Positions 1 to 5,372 of a stretch of DNA of 6,702 bases are shown in pieces. Positions within the stretch are counted from its first letter, which is position 1. Each line of letters opens with the position of its first letter. Source of the DNA: Mxb001 sp049431945 (lineage in GTDB: Bacteria > Actinomycetota > Actinomycetes > S36-B12); contig JBMTDJ010000092.1 of assembly GCA_049431945.1 (NCBI GenBank), positions 1-6,702 on the forward strand. Reading direction: 5' to 3'. Under the pieces are notes generated by a model, which did not search any database, was not told where the DNA came from, and was given only the letters and a program-made list of their open reading frames with translations. The position numbers and the translations under genes are program-made.

Positions 1-16
1 GGCGCTGACCTCAGGA

Positions 17-30
17 TACCCCTGGGGGTA
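17..30 (-). terminator. Hairpin downstream of the iron repressor gene, possible terminator
   Basis: TACCCC (17-22) and GGGGTA (25-30) are inverted complements separated by 2 bases; with a 4-base loop the stem is 5 bp. It lies 5 bases beyond the stop codon of the minus-strand repressor gene, where an intrinsic terminator would be expected. No T-run follows in the minus direction, which is common in high-GC actinobacteria, so termination is inferred from position and symmetry alone. Confidence 0.4.
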
Positions 31-35
31 GGGAT

Positions 36-728
36 TCAGCCCAGCGGCTCGACGGCCACCTGCGCGGCGATCTCGAGCGGGAGCTCGACGTACTCCCCCG
101 CCGAGCCCACCATGACCCCCGATGCGGCCCGCTGGACGCGCACGGCACTGCCGGGAACGACGCCGGCTCGTTGGAGCAGGGCCACCATCTCCGGGTCCAC
201 CTGGGCGCTCTCGCCGATGCGGCGCACGGTCACCCGCACCGTCGCATCGCCCGCAGCGCGGTCCAGGCTCACCCAGTGGTCTCCTCGCGCCGACGCGGAC
301 TTGGCCCCCGGCACGAGCTCCTCGAGGCCCGGGATCGGATTGCCGAACGGCGACTCGGTCGGGTTGTCCAGCATCTGCAGGATCCGCCGCTCGACAGTGT
401 CGGACATCACGTGCTCCCAGCGGCACGCCTCGGTGTGCACATCCTCGATGGGCAGGCCGATGACATCGACGAGCAGGCACTCGGCGATCCGGTGCTTGCG
501 CATGACGCGTGTGGCGTATTCGCGGCCGCGCGGGGTGAGCTCGAGGTGCCGATCCCCCTCAACGGTGAGCAGTCCGTCGCGCTCCATACGGGCCACAGTC
601 TGCGAGACCGTCGGGCCGCTCTGGCCGAGGCGCTCGGCGATGCGGGCGCGCAGGGGGACGATCCCTTCCTCCTCGAGCTCGAAGACCGTCCGGAGATACA
701 TCTCCGTGGTGTCGATGAGGTCGCTCAC
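36..728 (-). CDS. dtxR: Iron-dependent transcriptional repressor, DtxR/IdeR family
   Basis: This 230-residue cytoplasmic repressor is expected to bind DNA when loaded with Fe(II) and shut off iron-uptake and siderophore genes. Residues 1-73 form the winged helix-turn-helix; the recognition helix keeps S37, P39 and Q43, the DNA-contact positions of diphtheria DtxR. The dimerisation domain keeps all metal ligands in DtxR numbering: H79, E83 and H98 for one site; M10, C102, E105 and H106 for the other. A proline-containing linker (about 126-140, SPFGNPIPG) leads to an SH3-like C-terminal domain, where E173 and Q176 match the E170/Q173 ligand pair. I chose GTG at 728: it gives MSDLIDTTEMYLRT, which aligns from residue 1 with DtxR, and the in-frame ATG at 737 overlaps a promoter-like hexamer. 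The gene is divergent from the photolyase gene. It is full length (DtxR is 226 residues), and a manganese-type regulator is unlikely given C102 and the SH3 domain. Confidence 0.95.
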   Translation of the reverse strand: MSDLIDTTEMYLRTVFELEEEGIVPLRARIAERLGQSGPTVSQTVARMERDGLLTVEGDRHLELTPRGREYATRVMRKHRIAECLLVDVIGLPIEDVHTEACRWEHVMSDTVERRILQMLDNPTESPFGNPIPGLEELVPGAKSASARGDHWVSLDRAAGDATVRVTVRRIGESAQVDPEMVALLQRAGVVPGSAVRVQRAASGVMVGSAGEYVELPLEIAAQVAVEPLG

Positions 729-734
729 GCACGG

Positions 735-746
735 CATTCAACCCCA
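735..746 (-). promoter_or_regulatory. TGGGGTTGAATG element, likely leaderless promoter of the iron repressor gene
   Basis: Read on the minus strand, TGGGGTTGAATG ends 6 bases before the GTG start at 728. No Shine-Dalgarno sequence lies between. The hexamer TTGAAT (741-736) stands 7 bases from the start, the spacing expected of a -10 element driving a leaderless mRNA, although position 2 is T rather than the usual A. The same 12 bases recur upstream of the citrate synthase gene. Confidence 0.4.
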
Positions 747-777
747 TGCGAGCGTCGTCCGCCCTTCCACGGCCCCG

Positions 778-796
778 GGATGCCCGAGGATGCCCG
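778..796. repeat. Two tandem copies of GGATGCCCG in the divergent control region
   Basis: GGATGCCCG occurs at 778-786 and again at 788-796, giving a 10-bp period, about one helical turn. The repeat covers the place where the -35 region of the photolyase promoter would lie, upstream of the -10-like hexamer at 803-808. A regulator binding one face of the helix is possible. No known operator consensus was recognised. Confidence 0.4.
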
Positions 797-802
797 GACC
801 CC

Positions 803-808
803 TAGCCT
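803..808 (+). promoter_or_regulatory. -10 hexamer TAGCCT for leaderless photolyase transcript
   Basis: TAGCCT fits the actinobacterial TANNNT -10 consensus and is separated by exactly 6 bases from the GTG at 815, placing the transcription start at or next to the start codon. There is no Shine-Dalgarno sequence and no recognisable -35 box. Confidence 0.55.
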
Positions 809-814
809 GACGAT

Positions 815-2173
815 GTGCCCGCCGTCGCCTGGTTCCGTCGCGACCTGCGCCTGGGCGACAACCCCGCACTCGGCGCAGCAGCCGCCGTGGACGGCGAGGT
901 CGTGCCTCTCTTCGTCGTCGACCCTGCACTCTGGGAGCCGGCCAGCGACGTGCGCCGGGCCTACCTGGTCGACTCGCTGCGTTCACTCGACGCCGACATC
1001 GGCGGCCAGCTCCTGCTGCAGCACGGTGACCCGGTCGATCACGTCGTCACTGTCGCTCGCGCAGCGGGTGCGAGCAGCGTCCACATCGCCGCAGACTTCG
1101 GCCCCTACGGCATCCAGCGCGACGAGCGCGTGAGGGCGGCGCTGGCCGAGCACGGCATCGACCTCGTCGTCACCGGATCCCCCTACGCCGTCGCGCCGGG
1201 CCGGGTGACGAAGGACGACGGCACGGCGTACCGCGTTTACACGCCGTTCTACAAAGCCTGGCTCCGCCACGGCTGGCGCGCCCCGGCACCCGACATCGAG
1301 GCGACCTACCTGATGCCGCTGGAGTGCCACGGCTATCCCGAGCGCCCGGAACTACCCTTCGCTCTACCCACCGCGGGCGAAGCGGCAGCGCTGGAGCGGT
1401 GGGCGGCGTTTCGGGCTCAGGGCCTTGAGGCCTACGACGACACGCGTAACTTCCCTGCGCTCGACGGCACGTCGGCCATGGGCCATCACCTGAAGTGGGG
1501 CGAGATACATCCGCGCACGATCCTCGCTGATCTGGGCGAGTCCGCGGGCGAGGAGACCTTCCGCAAGGAGATCGCCTGGCGCGAGTTCTACGCCGATGTG
1601 ATGCACCAGCGTCCCGAGAGCGCCCGGGTCTCGCTCGATGCGCGCTTCGACGACGACTTCGCGTGGGACTCCGGTGACCGCGCCGATGAATTCTTCGACG
1701 CGTGGGCGCAGGGCCGGACCGGATACCCCTTCGTCGACGCGGGGATGCGCCAGCTCCTCGAAGAGGGGTGGATGCACAATCGGGTGCGCATGGTGGTTGC
1801 CAGTTTCCTCGTCAAGGATCTGCACCTGCCGTGGCAGCGCGGTGCCACGCATTTCATGCGTTGGCTGCGAGACGGCGACCTGGCGAGCAACTCCCACGGC
1901 TGGCAGTGGACCGCCGGATGTGGCACCGACGCCTCGCCCTACCACCGCGTCTTCAACCCGGTGGGCCAGGGTGAGCGCTTCGATCCCGACGGCGACTACG
2001 TCCGCCGCTATGTCCCCGAACTGGCCCACCTGCCCGGCAAGACCGCGCACACGCCCTGGGACACCCTGGGCGGATACGACCACGGATACCCCGAGCGCAT
2101 TGTGGATCACGCAGCCGAGCGCATCGAGGCGCTCGACCGCTTCGCGCGAATGAAGGAGCGTGCCTCCGGCTGA
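815..2173 (+). CDS. phr: Class I cyclobutane pyrimidine dimer photolyase
   Basis: This FAD flavoprotein splits UV-induced pyrimidine dimers with blue-light energy. It has 452 residues (E. coli PhrB has 472). Residues 3 to about 130 are the Rossmann-like antenna domain (VAWFRRDLRLGDNPAL); about 175-448 are the helical FAD-binding domain. Diagnostic residues match E. coli with a constant offset of 19: N322 and M326 in WMHNRVRM (dimer pocket), N359 in DLASNSHGWQW (the Asn facing flavin N5 in CPD photolyases), and W363 and W340 of the electron-transfer chain. W284 aligns with E. coli W306 after a 3-residue insertion. W365 matches the pocket tryptophan W384. The Asn following the flavin Asn in E. 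coli is S360 here. These features favour repair enzyme over cryptochrome. The antenna pigment (folate or the deazaflavin 8-HDF, which actinobacteria can make) cannot be decided. The GTG start gives the canonical N-terminus right after a -10-like hexamer. ParA follows after 48 bases on the same strand. Confidence 0.95.
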   Translation: MPAVAWFRRDLRLGDNPALGAAAAVDGEVVPLFVVDPALWEPASDVRRAYLVDSLRSLDADIGGQLLLQHGDPVDHVVTVARAAGASSVHIAADFGPYGIQRDERVRAALAEHGIDLVVTGSPYAVAPGRVTKDDGTAYRVYTPFYKAWLRHGWRAPAPDIEATYLMPLECHGYPERPELPFALPTAGEAAALERWAAFRAQGLEAYDDTRNFPALDGTSAMGHHLKWGEIHPRTILADLGESAGEETFRKEIAWREFYADVMHQRPESARVSLDARFDDDFAWDSGDRADEFFDAWAQGRTGYPFVDAGMRQLLEEGWMHNRVRMVVASFLVKDLHLPWQRGATHFMRWLRDGDLASNSHGWQWTAGCGTDASPYHRVFNPVGQGERFDPDGDYVRRYVPELAHLPGKTAHTPWDTLGGYDHGYPERIVDHAAERIEALDRFARMKERASG

Positions 2174-2209
2174 TCGGTGGACGCGAGCCCTCCCGACTCC
2201 TCGACCTGA

Positions 2210-2215
2210 CACACT
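2210..2215 (+). promoter_or_regulatory. Possible -10 hexamer CACACT for the parA-like gene
   Basis: CACACT keeps the A at position 2 and T at position 6 of TANNNT and sits 6 bases before the ATG at 2222, the same spacing as at the photolyase gene. No Shine-Dalgarno sequence is visible upstream of this ATG, which favours a leaderless start, but the match is weak and read-through from the photolyase gene is equally possible. Confidence 0.3.
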
Positions 2216-2221
2216 CACCCC

Positions 2222-2977
2222 ATGCCAGCAATCGCGGTGCTCTCCCTGAAGGGGGGTGTGGGCAAGAGCACCACCGTGCTCGGGCTCGCCGGCGCCATCT
2301 GGGCACGGGGACTCCGGGCGCTGGTCATCGATCTCGACCCTCAGGCCAATGCCACGGTGGCTCTTGATCCACCCCCCTTCGCCTTCACCGTGGGAGACGT
2401 CCTCGCCGACGGCCGTCCGGGCATCGCGCGCGAGGCCATCGTCCCCACCGGCTGGGGCCCCCAGGTCGACCTGCTCCCGAGCGAAGAGGCCGTCGCCCAT
2501 CGCAATCGCCCCGAGGGCGATGACTCCGCCACGCGCCTGCGGGTGAGCCTCGCAGGTGCGACCGCGGGCTACGACGTCATCCTCATCGACTGCCCCCCGT
2601 CCCTGGACGAGCTCACGCGCAATGGCCTTGCCGCAGCAGACTCTGCGCTGGTCGTCACCGAGCCGGGGTTCTTCGCGCTCCAGGGCGCGACGCGAGCACT
2701 CCGCGCGGTGGAAGCAGCACGTACCTCGGTCAACCTGCGCCTTCGACCGGCCGGCGTGCTGGTCAACCGCGTGCGCGGCAATCTCTCGGAGCACCGCTAC
2801 CGAATCGACGAGTTGCGTGAGGTGTACGGCGATCTCGTCCTCGATCCGGTGATCCCCGAGAGGTCCGCCGTGCAACAGGCACAGGGAGCGGGGGTGCCCG
2901 TGCAGGCATGGCGCTCGCCCGGTGCCTCCGAGGTCAGCGACGCCTACGACGACATCCTGGATCGACTGCTCGCGTGA
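2222..2977 (+). CDS. Orphan ParA/MinD-type partition ATPase
   Basis: This 251-residue P-loop ATPase belongs to the ParA group, whose ATP-bound dimers coat the nucleoid and position plasmids, chromosomes or protein cargoes when a partner stimulates hydrolysis. The deviant Walker A motif KGGVGKST is at 10-17, including the signature lysine K10. Walker A' (LVIDLDPQANA) spans 34-44 with D37, and Walker B (VILIDCPPSL) spans 119-128. The C-terminal pattern IPERSAVQQAQGAGVPVQAW (211-230) is typical of ParA. There is no N-terminal helix-turn-helix, so it resembles short type Ib/orphan ParAs (ParF, delta, Soj-like) and not the P1-type ParA. No ParB and no parS-like 16-mer was recognised, and surrounding genes are housekeeping, so it is probably not the chromosome's main ParA. 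The gene directly downstream encodes an RHH protein with a basic tail, the expected kind of partner. The cargo is unknown. Translation starts at the ATG that gives the usual MxxIAVLSLKGGVGKS opening. Confidence 0.88.
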   Translation: MPAIAVLSLKGGVGKSTTVLGLAGAIWARGLRALVIDLDPQANATVALDPPPFAFTVGDVLADGRPGIAREAIVPTGWGPQVDLLPSEEAVAHRNRPEGDDSATRLRVSLAGATAGYDVILIDCPPSLDELTRNGLAAADSALVVTEPGFFALQGATRALRAVEAARTSVNLRLRPAGVLVNRVRGNLSEHRYRIDELREVYGDLVLDPVIPERSAVQQAQGAGVPVQAWRSPGASEVSDAYDDILDRLLA

Positions 2978-2983
2978 GAGCCG

Positions 2984-2989
2984 TACCCT
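2984..2989 (+). promoter_or_regulatory. Possible -10 hexamer TACCCT for the RHH gene
   Basis: TACCCT fits TANNNT and lies 7 bases after the parA-like stop. Transcription from it would begin near 2996 and give a leader of about 46 bases containing the 9-bp repeats. The gene could instead be expressed only from upstream with the parA-like gene. No clear -35 box is present. Confidence 0.35.
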
Positions 2990-3003
2990 GGTGGGACCCC
3001 GAG

Positions 3004-3030
3004 GGTCGGCCAGGTCGCCGGGGACGCCCG
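3004..3030. repeat. Three tandem 9-bp imperfect repeats upstream of the RHH gene
   Basis: The three units are GGTCGGCCA (3004-3012), GGTCGCCGG (3013-3021) and GGACGCCCG (3022-3030). Positions 1, 2, 4, 5 and 7 are invariant. A further GACC, the complement of GGTC, lies at 2995, exactly one period earlier. RHH partners of ParA-type ATPases usually bind short direct or inverted repeats in their own promoter region, so this could be an operator or centromere-like site; the high GC content makes chance similarity possible. Confidence 0.4.
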
Positions 3031-3037
3031 AGAGAGG
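3031..3037 (+). promoter_or_regulatory. Shine-Dalgarno AGAGAGG for the RHH gene
   Basis: AGAGAGG stands 4 bases before the ATG at 3042 and decides that start over earlier in-frame codons that would overlap the parA-like gene. It is the only clear Shine-Dalgarno sequence in the window. The last GG and the following TCCC can pair with TGGGACC at 2992-2998, so this site may be masked by leader folding. Confidence 0.5.
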
Positions 3038-3041
3038 TCCC

Positions 3042-3359
3042 ATGAACCAGCAGAAGCCCAAGCCGGCACTCAGCCGCGCTCCCGACGCCGATCTTCACCC
3101 CGTGAGCGGGCGTCCGCTGCCGTCGAGCGTTCCCGGGGGCGTGAAGGCCAGCAAGGGCAAGGGCAAGTCCAAGTCGCTCAAGCCAGGCAAGGGCGCGACG
3201 GCCGCGGATGCGATCACCGGTCCGCCCAAGGACAAGTACGTCGACCTCGGCGCTCGTGTGCCCAAATCGGTCCGAAAGCGGCTTCGCGCAGAGGCCAAGG
3301 CCCAGAGCGTGACCGACGATGAACTGGTCGCGCGCATCCTCGACGCCTACCTGCCGTAA
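3042..3359 (+). CDS. Small basic-tailed ribbon-helix-helix protein, probable ParA partner
   Basis: This 105-residue protein has two parts. Residues 1-63 look disordered and are rich in Lys, Gly, Pro and Ser, with a strongly basic patch at about 35-51 (KASKGKGKSKSLKPGKG). Residues 66-104 fit a ribbon-helix-helix domain: a strand (YVDLGARVP, 66-74), helix A (KSVRKRLRAEAKAQ, 75-88) and helix B (TDDELVARILDAYL, 91-104). RHH domains dimerise and insert the paired strand into the DNA major groove. The arrangement of a flexible basic tail plus an RHH fold, encoded just after a ParA-type ATPase, is that of ParG and omega, whose tails stimulate ParF and delta. I infer a DNA-binding adaptor and perhaps autoregulator; no specific family name was recognised. 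There is no signal peptide or membrane segment. The start at ATG 3042 follows a good Shine-Dalgarno, 64 bases after the parA-like stop. Alternatives are a nucleoid-associated protein or a stand-alone CopG-type repressor. Confidence 0.75.
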   Translation: MNQQKPKPALSRAPDADLHPVSGRPLPSSVPGGVKASKGKGKSKSLKPGKGATAADAITGPPKDKYVDLGARVPKSVRKRLRAEAKAQSVTDDELVARILDAYLP

Positions 3360-3360
3360 G

Positions 3361-3373
3361 GCGGCAAGGCCGC
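3361..3373. terminator. Short hairpin between convergent genes, possible bidirectional terminator
   Basis: GCGGC (3361-3365) and GCCGC (3369-3373) form a 5-bp GC stem with an AAG loop in the 17-base gap between the convergent RHH and MFS stop codons. An overlapping alternative pairs TGCCG (3352-3356) with CGGCA (3362-3366). Neither has a T-run. The position between converging genes suggests a role in stopping both transcripts, but the stem is weak. Confidence 0.35.
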
Positions 3374-3376
3374 TGG

Positions 3377-4630
3377 CTAGGGCACTGGCCGCTCGGCGTC
3401 ATATCTGAGGAACGCTGGCACCGCGGCGACGAGTGCGCCAGTGAAGACCAGGCACAGCACTCCCCCGGATACGGCTGAGACCGCCTCGCCGAAGACCTCG
3501 GCGACTGCTCCGGCCTCCACGTCACCGAGCCGCGGCCCCCCGACGACGACGACGGTGTAGATCCCCTGCAATCTTCCGCGATAGTCATCGGGTGTCGCCG
3601 CCTGCAGGATCGTCGTGCGGAAGATCGCGCTCACGGAGTCAGCACCGCCCGCGATGGCCAGCAGGACGAGTGCCACCGGGAGCTCCCTGACGAGACCAAA
3701 AACCGCGATTGCACTGCCCCAGACGCAGATCGACATCACCACTGCCCGCCCCTGACGGCGCACCTTGCCCAGGGGGCCGGACAGGACGGTTGCGGTGATG
3801 GATCCCACCGCGGGCGCCGCCGAGAGCAGTCCGACAATGAGAGCGACATCAGCAAGTGAGCCGCCGTACCACGCGGTCGCAATGGCCGGGAAGAGAGCGC
3901 GGGGCATCCCGAACACCATGGCCACGATGTCGAGATAGAAGGACATCTGCAGATTGCGCTTGCCCTTGAGGAATCGAATTCCGTCCCACACACTGCGCCA
4001 GCCGCGCGCCGCGTCAGGAGCGCGCCCCTCAGGCGGAAGCGAAGGTAGCCGCCACATCGCCCAGACGGAGATCGCGAAAACGATGAGGTCGAGCGCATAG
4101 ACGGTCGTCACGGTGCCTGTGCCGGCGACGAGGAATCCGGCGACGACAGGTCCAACCGTGAAAGCAAGCCCCCATGTCAGCGTGTTGAGAGCGTTGGCGG
4201 CCGGCAGCAGATGCGCCGGCACGAGGCGGGGGATGATCGCCTGCCGCGCCGGATTGGCGATGGCGAAGAACCCTGACTGCACGGCGATGATGGCGTAGAG
4301 CAGTGCCACGGAGTTCAGTCCGGCCAGCGACTGTGCGACGAAGGCAAGAGTGCTTCCCCACAGGCCCATCGTGGAGAACAAGGCCACACGACGCCGATCG
4401 AAGCGATCGAGCAGCGCCCCGCCGTAGAGGCCGAGGACGACCAGCGGGACGAGCTGAAAGAAGCCGGTGAGGCCGACCGACAGGGAGGATCCGGTGAGGT
4501 CGTAGACCTCGAGCGCCACGGCCACCGATGTCATCTGCTGGCCAGCGGTGCCAACGCTGTGGCCGATCCACAGACGTCTGAAGGGCGGACTCTCCCGCAG
4601 TGGCGTGAGGTCGGCGAAGATGCGTGCCAT
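3377..4630 (-). CDS. Major facilitator superfamily exporter, EntS-like (MFS_3) type
   Basis: This 417-residue inner-membrane transporter probably exports a small molecule using the proton gradient. It has the MFS layout of two six-helix halves joined by a hydrophilic loop at about 194-229. MFS motif A is GGALLDRFDRRRV at 70-82, between helices 2 and 3. The N-terminus (PLRESPPFRRLWIG, 10-23) and the late segment YRGRLQGIYTVVVVGGPRLGD (starting at 350) resemble the MFS_3 group that includes the enterobactin exporter EntS. Members of that group export varied compounds and many have no known substrate, so none is assigned; the iron repressor gene 2.6 kb away is not evidence of a siderophore role. 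It starts 12 bases after the pdxH stop on the same strand, with no Shine-Dalgarno sequence, so co-transcription and translational coupling to pdxH are likely. The ATG at 4630 gives the typical short cytoplasmic lead before helix 1. The gene is full length. Confidence 0.85.
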   Translation of the reverse strand: MARIFADLTPLRESPPFRRLWIGHSVGTAGQQMTSVAVALEVYDLTGSSLSVGLTGFFQLVPLVVLGLYGGALLDRFDRRRVALFSTMGLWGSTLAFVAQSLAGLNSVALLYAIIAVQSGFFAIANPARQAIIPRLVPAHLLPAANALNTLTWGLAFTVGPVVAGFLVAGTGTVTTVYALDLIVFAISVWAMWRLPSLPPEGRAPDAARGWRSVWDGIRFLKGKRNLQMSFYLDIVAMVFGMPRALFPAIATAWYGGSLADVALIVGLLSAAPAVGSITATVLSGPLGKVRRQGRAVVMSICVWGSAIAVFGLVRELPVALVLLAIAGGADSVSAIFRTTILQAATPDDYRGRLQGIYTVVVVGGPRLGDVEAGAVAEVFGEAVSAVSGGVLCLVFTGALVAAVPAFLRYDAERPVP

Positions 4631-4642
4631 GACGGAAGCCGG

Positions 4643-5314
4643 CTAGGGCGACAGTCGCTCGATGGTCCAGGCGGACGGATCGTCCAGTCCCCGGTCGGCG
4701 ATGCGCCGATACCTCAGCCGATCATGCAGGCGTGAGTCGCGGCCCTGCCAGAACTCCACAGACTCCGGCACGATGATCCAGCCGCCCCAGAAGTCCGGGA
4801 GCGGCACCTCGGCGGGGAAGCGCTCGACCATCTCGGCATAGCGCTCATCGAGGACCGCACGATCGGCGATGACCTCGGACTGGCGGCTTGCCCAGGCACC
4901 CACGCGAGAGCCGTGTGGGCGCGATGCGAAGTAGTCGGCTGCCTCCTCGCGGGGCACCGGCATGACCGGGCCCGCGACGACCACCTGTCGGTGCAGCGGC
5001 AGCCAGGGGAATACGCAGGCCGCCAGCCCGGTCTCGGCGAGTTCGCGGCCCTTGCGCGAATACAGGTTCGTGTAGAACGCAAAGCCCCGAGCATCCGCGT
5101 CCTTGAGCAGCACCGTGCGCGCACTGGGTACGCCGTCCCCGGACACGGTGGACAGCACCATCGCATTGGGCTCCACGATGCCTTCGGTCACCGCATCCAC
5201 AAGCCACGCGCGGAACTGCGTGAGCGGATCGGGTGCGAGGTCGGCCTCCACGAGCGTGCCCCGGTCATATGCCAGGCGCATCGCCCGAAGATCATGCTCG
5301 CGATCAGCGGCCAT
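4643..5314 (-). CDS. pdxH: Pyridoxamine 5'-phosphate oxidase
   Basis: This cytosolic FMN enzyme oxidises pyridoxamine or pyridoxine 5'-phosphate with O2 to pyridoxal 5'-phosphate (PLP), the last step of salvage. It has 223 residues (E. coli PdxH has 218). The family signature VEFWQGRDSRLHDR at 186-199 is complete. FMN contacts are recognisable at R66-K71 (RTVLLK), Y81-T82, R87-K88 and Q110. PLP contacts K71, Y128, R132 and S136 match E. coli K72, Y129, R133 and S137, and R195 and H197 match E. coli R197 and H199. An F420-dependent oxidoreductase of the same split-barrel fold is unlikely because of this full set. No Shine-Dalgarno sequence precedes the ATG; TGGGAT (minus strand, 5326-5321) lies 6 bases upstream, where a leaderless -10 would be, but is a poor match. 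The gene is divergent from citrate synthase across 58 bases and is followed by the MFS gene. Confidence 0.96.
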   Translation of the reverse strand: MAADREHDLRAMRLAYDRGTLVEADLAPDPLTQFRAWLVDAVTEGIVEPNAMVLSTVSGDGVPSARTVLLKDADARGFAFYTNLYSRKGRELAETGLAACVFPWLPLHRQVVVAGPVMPVPREEAADYFASRPHGSRVGAWASRQSEVIADRAVLDERYAEMVERFPAEVPLPDFWGGWIIVPESVEFWQGRDSRLHDRLRYRRIADRGLDDPSAWTIERLSP

Positions 5315-5330
5315 GCCCCGATCCCATCAC

Positions 5331-5344
5331 GCCCGGCCACGGGC
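5331..5344. repeat. Inverted repeat in the pdxH/citrate synthase divergent region
   Basis: GCCCG (5331-5335) and CGGGC (5340-5344) flank a GCCA spacer, and a GGGCCC palindrome overlaps at 5341-5346. The repeat sits in the 58-base gap between the two divergent starts, where an operator could affect both genes. In such GC-rich DNA small repeats of this kind are common. Confidence 0.2.
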
Positions 5345-5355
5345 CCGCTCAGCAG

Positions 5356-5367
5356 TGGGGTTGAATG
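5356..5367 (+). promoter_or_regulatory. TGGGGTTGAATG element, likely leaderless promoter of citrate synthase
   Basis: TGGGGTTGAATG ends 5 bases before the ATG at 5373. The hexamer TTGAAT (5361-5366) is 6 bases from the start codon, the spacing of a leaderless -10 element, and there is no convincing Shine-Dalgarno sequence (GGGG at 5367-5370 is a weak one). It is identical over 12 bases to the element before the iron repressor gene. Confidence 0.4.
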
Positions 5368-5372
5368 GGGTC

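Noticed and set aside
729..737. ATG at 737 as the start of the iron repressor
   Set aside because: It would add three residues (MPC) not seen in DtxR, and the codon overlaps the TTGAAT promoter-like hexamer; GTG 728 restores exact DtxR numbering with M10 as metal ligand.
801..812. CCTAGCCTGACG as a DtxR iron box controlling photolyase or the repressor gene
   Set aside because: Only the central TAGCCT and a few flanking bases fit the 19-bp palindromic consensus, with no symmetry; it is better explained as a -10 hexamer. No iron box was found elsewhere in the window.
171..1133. A 320-codon plus-strand open frame across the repressor and photolyase genes
   Set aside because: It runs through two conserved genes and their divergent control region, with low-complexity content and no family resemblance.
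2922..3041. Earlier in-frame start for the RHH gene inside the parA-like gene
   Set aside because: The added residues lack coherent similarity, and ATG 3042 has a good Shine-Dalgarno sequence directly before it.
1364..3061. A 565-codon open frame on the minus strand, antisense to photolyase and the parA-like gene
   Set aside because: It spans two well-recognised genes and their intergenic gap, shows no recognisable domain, and its composition is that of a high-GC antisense shadow.
5103..5372. N-terminal extension of citrate synthase by 90 codons
   Set aside because: The extension overlaps pdxH on the other strand and reads as Arg/Ser-rich shadow sequence, while family similarity starts at the ATG 5373.
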